Assembly: GCA_028622995.1 (NCBI GenBank)
Contig: JAJQJQ010000045.1
Coordinates: forward strand, 2,068,518-2,132,517
Length of the DNA stretch: 64,000 nt
From: Panagrolaimus kolymaensis
Lineage: Eukaryota > Nematoda > Chromadorea > Rhabditida > Panagrolaimidae
Direction of reading: 5' to 3'
Positions 59,901-64,000 of this stretch are shown here, piece by piece. The translations under genes and the position numbers were made by a program. How positions within the stretch are numbered: the stretch's first letter is position 1; each line of letters opens with the position of its first letter. The notes under the pieces were generated by a model that ran no database searches, had not been told where the DNA came from, and was given only the letters and a program-made list of their open reading frames with translations.

Positions 59901-62900
59901 CAGTACCCATACCTAATGTTCCACAAATGCCTCCAATATGGGAAGCCATTGCTGCACATCCAGATTTTTGGAAACTATCTACCCAATTCAACAGCTTGAT
60001 GGCAATGATTTCAACTTCAGCTAACGTAAAACGTCACGCAGATACATTCAAAGTTGAAGGAGAACTTAAGCATACTGCAGGTGATTTAAACCCGAATCTT
60101 GGTGCCAATCCAATGTTTGTTCAAAATTATACCATTGATTCAAATCAAGCTTGTGAAAATAGAATATCTGATCTAACTCATAAATTACATTTTAAAGCTG
60201 AAGATGCTGTTAAGCATAAAGAACTTATTGGCTTACTTGAAGCCATGCTACGTGAATGCCATCCTCTCGCAAAGATACTTGCAAACACGAAAGATATTCT
60301 TGCTGAAGTCGAGCGAAAGGCTGCACTTGAAAACAAAGTCCTTCGAAAATTTTATTTGGTGTGGGAAAGTGGAAGTGAAAAAAATACAAATCCTGGATGC
60401 TTCACATTACCAACTGTAGGGGGGCAAGTATTTACTCTTTATCATGCTGAAGAGGACAGTGAAAGACCCAAAGGTATTTGGTTTGGTATTTCAAAAGATG
60501 GAAGTAATGATATTCGGCATATTCCACATTACAACTCATACGCAGATGCAGCAGCTTATCCTTTAATTTTCATTTATGGTCAAGAAGGATGGCGCCCAGG
60601 AATGAAAAAACTTAAACCTGCTGTTAAAAATTCATTTACTAATAAAAAAAATCCTCTCATTGTCGCTTCTTCTGCACCTCAACATATTCAAACTCATTCA
60701 ACTGTAAATGCTCCCATATCAGCGTTTACTCAAGCGGCGGCGCCCCTAAATATTTTATCTGATGATAATTATGATATTTTAAATGAAAAAGGTTTATGTA
60801 GTGATTCTGATGAAGATTTTGACGAATGCGAAGATGACTTCCCCAAAACAACTTCAAAGAAAAGAGAAAATATTTCTTTAAAACAACATTATAGCTCTTT
60901 GCCTTTTGATCGAAATGAAAAACAACTTAAAGAATTCAATCCAATGAATGGTTTAAGAGAGCTTACTCAAAAATTTTACATCGGTGCATGGCTTAATGTT
61001 CAAAGGCAAAGGCTAGATTGGATTGAAAAATTGCAAGCAGCTGAAGATAGACAAAAACGTTATGATCAATGTAATCGACTTCGTGAAGCTCTTCAAGCTA
61101 AAATTAATCGTGATGAAGCACTTCGTGGAAAAGAATTAGGAAAAATTATTCTTCTCAACAAAGATTTCCGAGGTAGCCGCCGCTATATGGAGGAACAATT
61201 TAAAGATAACATCGCGATAGCTAATCGTTATGGATTTCCTACTTTATTTCCAACATTTACTGGAAATCCTAACTGGCCGGAGATCACTGAAAATCTTCGG
61301 CCTGGAGAAACTTGGATTCAACGGCCTGATCTTACCGTTCGTGTTTTCAAATTGAAAGCTAAAGAATTTCTTAAAGATGTAATTGAAAGGAACATCTTTG
61401 GAAAAGTGCTTGCTTATTCCGTATCATTGGAAATTCAGAAAAGAGGTATGCCTCATTTGCATTTGCTCTTAACCATGGAAGAAGGTTATAAATATAATGA
61501 TCCAACAGAACTTGATGATCTTATTACCGCCCAATTACCAGTCATGCCAGATGAAAATGATACTTCTTATGATGCCGAATATCAGCTCCGTTATCATGAT
61601 AGTGTATTAAAATTTATGATGCATGATCCAAGAAAATGCAAAGGTATTTGTGGCCCAGGAAAGAAGGAAGGAATTTGTTCAAAAGATTTCCCGAAGAACT
61701 TCTCGGATGAAACTGTTATAAGAACCGATGGATTTGCTGCATTGAAAAGACCCGCTGATCGACGCGAAATTGATACTTTTCCAAGTGGAAAACGTCGCAA
61801 TATTCCAATGACAAATCAACATGTGGTGGCACATAACCGTTATTTAATACTCAAATACAACTGCCACATCAACTTGGAACACTGCGGGGGTCTCAAATGC
61901 GTCAAATATTTGTATAAATACATATACAAGGGCAATGATCAAGCCTTCGTCTCAGTTCGTGAAATTAAAAATTCACCTGATACAAGCAACAAAGTGGATT
62001 ACAATGAAATCACTCAATATCGCAAGATGCAGCTAATGAGTGCCACTGAGGCTATTTTGGGATTGATTGGAATGTTCCGTTGCAAAAAATCTCATTCCGT
62101 TGAAGTACTTGATGTTCATCTGGAATCCGAACACAACGTAGTATTTGATCCCAATGATGATGAAGAAACCCTTAATAAATTGACTGAAAATGATGGAGTT
62201 GAGGAAGATGATAAAGCTGTTTCTAAACTTACTGCATTCTTCAAATTAGTGAATGATGAATGTGAAGCTTTTATTGTTAATCCTTTTATTTTTGATGATG
62301 ATGATAAACCTCGATCAATGGATTTATATTATCATCAAATTCCAGAATACTATCGATGGGATCAAAAAAATAAAGATATGATTCGTCGAAAGAATGAAGT
62401 CAAAGTAGTTGGCCGCTTGAGATGCATATACCCTAGCGAGGTTGAAAAATATTGCTTGCGTGAACTATTAAGGTGTGTAAAAGGACCAAGCAATTATGGA
62501 ATTTTAAAATGGTACAAAAAAGTTCAATACAAAACCTTCCATGAAGCTGCAGTAGCTCGAGGCCTTTATGTTGATGATAAAATGTGTTATTCAACTATGG
62601 AAGAAATTATTTCATCTTACATGCCACGAGATTGTCGAACTGTATTCGCATTGCTTTTAATTTATAATCAACCATAAGATCCTGCAGCTTTATGGAATGA
62701 TCATTGGAAAAGCCTCATCGATCACAATCCAGATATTACCCGAAGAAATTCGAGTTCGAAAGGCCCTTGCTCACATCGCTTCAATTCTTTTTCATCATCA
62801 AAAAACCCTCAAAGATTTCAATCTTCCTGATGTCTCTGAAGATGATCTCATAGATTCCATCAATAATGTTTTTCCAACTGAAGATAATGATGGTGAAGCA

Positions 62901-64000
62901 GATTATAAGCAATTGAATGACGAACAACGAGCTTTTGTTGACAAAGTCATTGAATCAATCAAAAACAAAAAAGACCTTCGCCGATTACGCCTTTTCTTTT
63001 TGCAAGGTAGCGGTGGTACGGGCAAAACTTTTGTTTACAACACTTTAATTCGAATGCTCCGAGCACGAGGCTTATAAGTTATTGCTGTTGCGTCTACTGG
63101 AATAGCTGCAACTTTACTTGATGGTGGTACAACAGCTCATTCTGCTTTCCACATTCCTCTTGACATCCATCAAGAACCAAACATCCCAAAAAACTCTCCT
63201 CTCGCCCGTTTAATTCGTGAAGCTGATGTTATTATTTGGGACGAAGCCCCAATGCAACATAAATCTGTCCTCAAGCATGTTGCAGGACTTATCAAGAATT
63301 TGGTTGGACTTGATGAACATCATTCAAAATTCGGAAATAAAAACTGTTATTCTTGGTGGTGATTTAAACAACTTCTCCCTGTAATGAGAAATGAAAGTGC
63401 TCGAGCATCTTTTGAAGCTTCATTGTTATGCTCACCTCTCTTCAGAGACAATTTCAAAATCCATACTTTGAAGACAAATGTAAGAGCTGCTGATGATCCT
63501 AATTATGCAGCATGGATTAATGATGTGGGTAATGGACGTAATCAATCAACAACTTTTGGAATTAATAAAGTTCAACTCCCTGATGATATCGTTTTTTATC
63601 ATCCTCAACCAGTGATTGATTTTGTTTATCCACCAGAATTTTTCGAATGGGATACTAAATCACAAAAATACCTCGATTATGTTTCTGAAGCAGTATTAAT
63701 GGCACCTTTAAATCAAACTGTAAAGGATTTAAATGAAATGATTATTTCAAAGTTAAAGGGTGACCATAAAGATTATGTTGCTAACAATATTATGACATCG
63801 ACCCTTTATCCAGATGATGAAATATTACGTGAAAATTTTACTTCAGAAGAACTAGCTAATTTCGAACATTCTTCCATTCCTTCAAACACTATTCGTTTAA
63901 AGGTTGGTACAGTCGTTATGCTTACTCGAAATATCCTTATTCCACTTGGTTTATGTAATGGTACAAGGATGGTGGTAGAAAAAATGTACGATCATCATTT
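53939..64000 (+). pseudogene. Helitron transposase, copy 2 (disrupted in helicase region, truncated by window)
   Basis: The exon series matches copy 1 (53939-54243, 54298-54750, 54806-55057, 55108-55263, 55322-55705, 55756-55839, 55895-56050, 56101-56933, 56986-57102, 57160-57401, 57450-57749, 57803-57895, then 57947 onward). The long last exon is open through both Ulp1-like domains and the HUH/Tyr Rep domain up to a TAA at 62675-62677 (AAA in copy 1). Then follow an extra T near 62736, a second TAA at 63075-63077 (again AAA in copy 1), an extra A near 63342 and a missing T near 63365, all in or before the Pif1-like helicase. Copy 2 has the AAG (59048-59050) that is TAG in copy 1. The first Ulp1-like His, Asp, Gln and Cys are kept. 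The USP-like C-terminus lies outside the window. Confidence 0.8.

Larger units (their letters stand above)
49428..64000 (+). mobile_element. Autonomous Helitron/Helentron-like element, copy 2 (runs off window)
   Basis: Begins CCTCTAAACACAT at the unit junction and remains homologous to the 5' ends of the units and of element 1 for ~560 bases. It contains a tRNA-like segment, a later MITE insertion, a foldback repeat, an antisense innexin gene and a transposase gene colinear with that of element 1. The 3' terminus lies beyond the window. Confidence 0.75.

Noticed and set aside
13398..64000. One simple segmental duplication covering both array-plus-element blocks
   Set aside because: Left host flanks are unrelated and unit compositions differ (six against three, with 1416-base units only in array 2), so independent insertion plus exchange fits better.

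Overview
The window looks like nuclear DNA of a nematode, probably a tylenchid or another clade IV worm. It is very AT-rich. Genes are split by roughly 45-60 base introns whose acceptors mostly end in TTTTTAG. It carries an innexin, a nematode-type serpentine chemoreceptor and families of nematode-like small membrane and secreted proteins. No prokaryotic or organelle gene organisation is visible. All gene models were spliced by eye; I accepted them when the reading frame stayed open across every junction.

Layout. 0.2-3 kb: a secreted Cys-rich modular protein (minus). 3.7-6.3 kb: a two-ubiquitin-like-domain plus ADP-ribosyltransferase-like protein (minus). 8.9-11.9 kb: a small cluster of four-TM proteins (plus) with a dead third member. 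12.45-13.27 kb: an old inverted-repeat element. 13.4-36.8 kb: six head-to-tail 1.47-1.53 kb non-autonomous rolling-circle elements joined directly to a 14.4 kb autonomous Helitron/Helentron-like element. 36.8-38.8 kb: a chemoreceptor whose start codon lies 20 bases beyond the element. 39.1-43.8 kb: a divergent pair of HAT-repeat/F-box-like paralogues. 44.1-44.7 kb: a hypothetical gene. 45.1-64 kb: a second array of three units joined to a second autonomous element that runs off the window.

The main discovery is the element. It encodes a predicted protein of about 3,700 residues. A spliced N-terminal half, with degenerate ~50-residue repeats and a Lys/Glu-rich helix, is followed by an Ulp1-like cysteine protease with a complete H-D-Q-C set, a second Ulp1-like domain lacking His and Cys, the Helitron HUH/Tyr replication initiator, a Pif1-type helicase, and a C-terminal USP-like domain with Cys and His boxes. 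A transposase carrying both deSUMOylase-like and deubiquitinase-like modules is, to my knowledge, not a standard Helitron architecture.

Every copy, autonomous or not, has at exactly +384 from its 5' end a tRNA-like A box, a constant 31-base spacer length and a B box. The second element also carries an apparently intact four-exon innexin gene in antisense, divergent from the transposase across about 206 bases; the first element keeps only its first ~37 codons. Both transposase copies carry stop codons in the sequence as given (one in copy 1; two plus three frameshifts in copy 2), so neither is demonstrably active, but each has sense codons where the other is broken.
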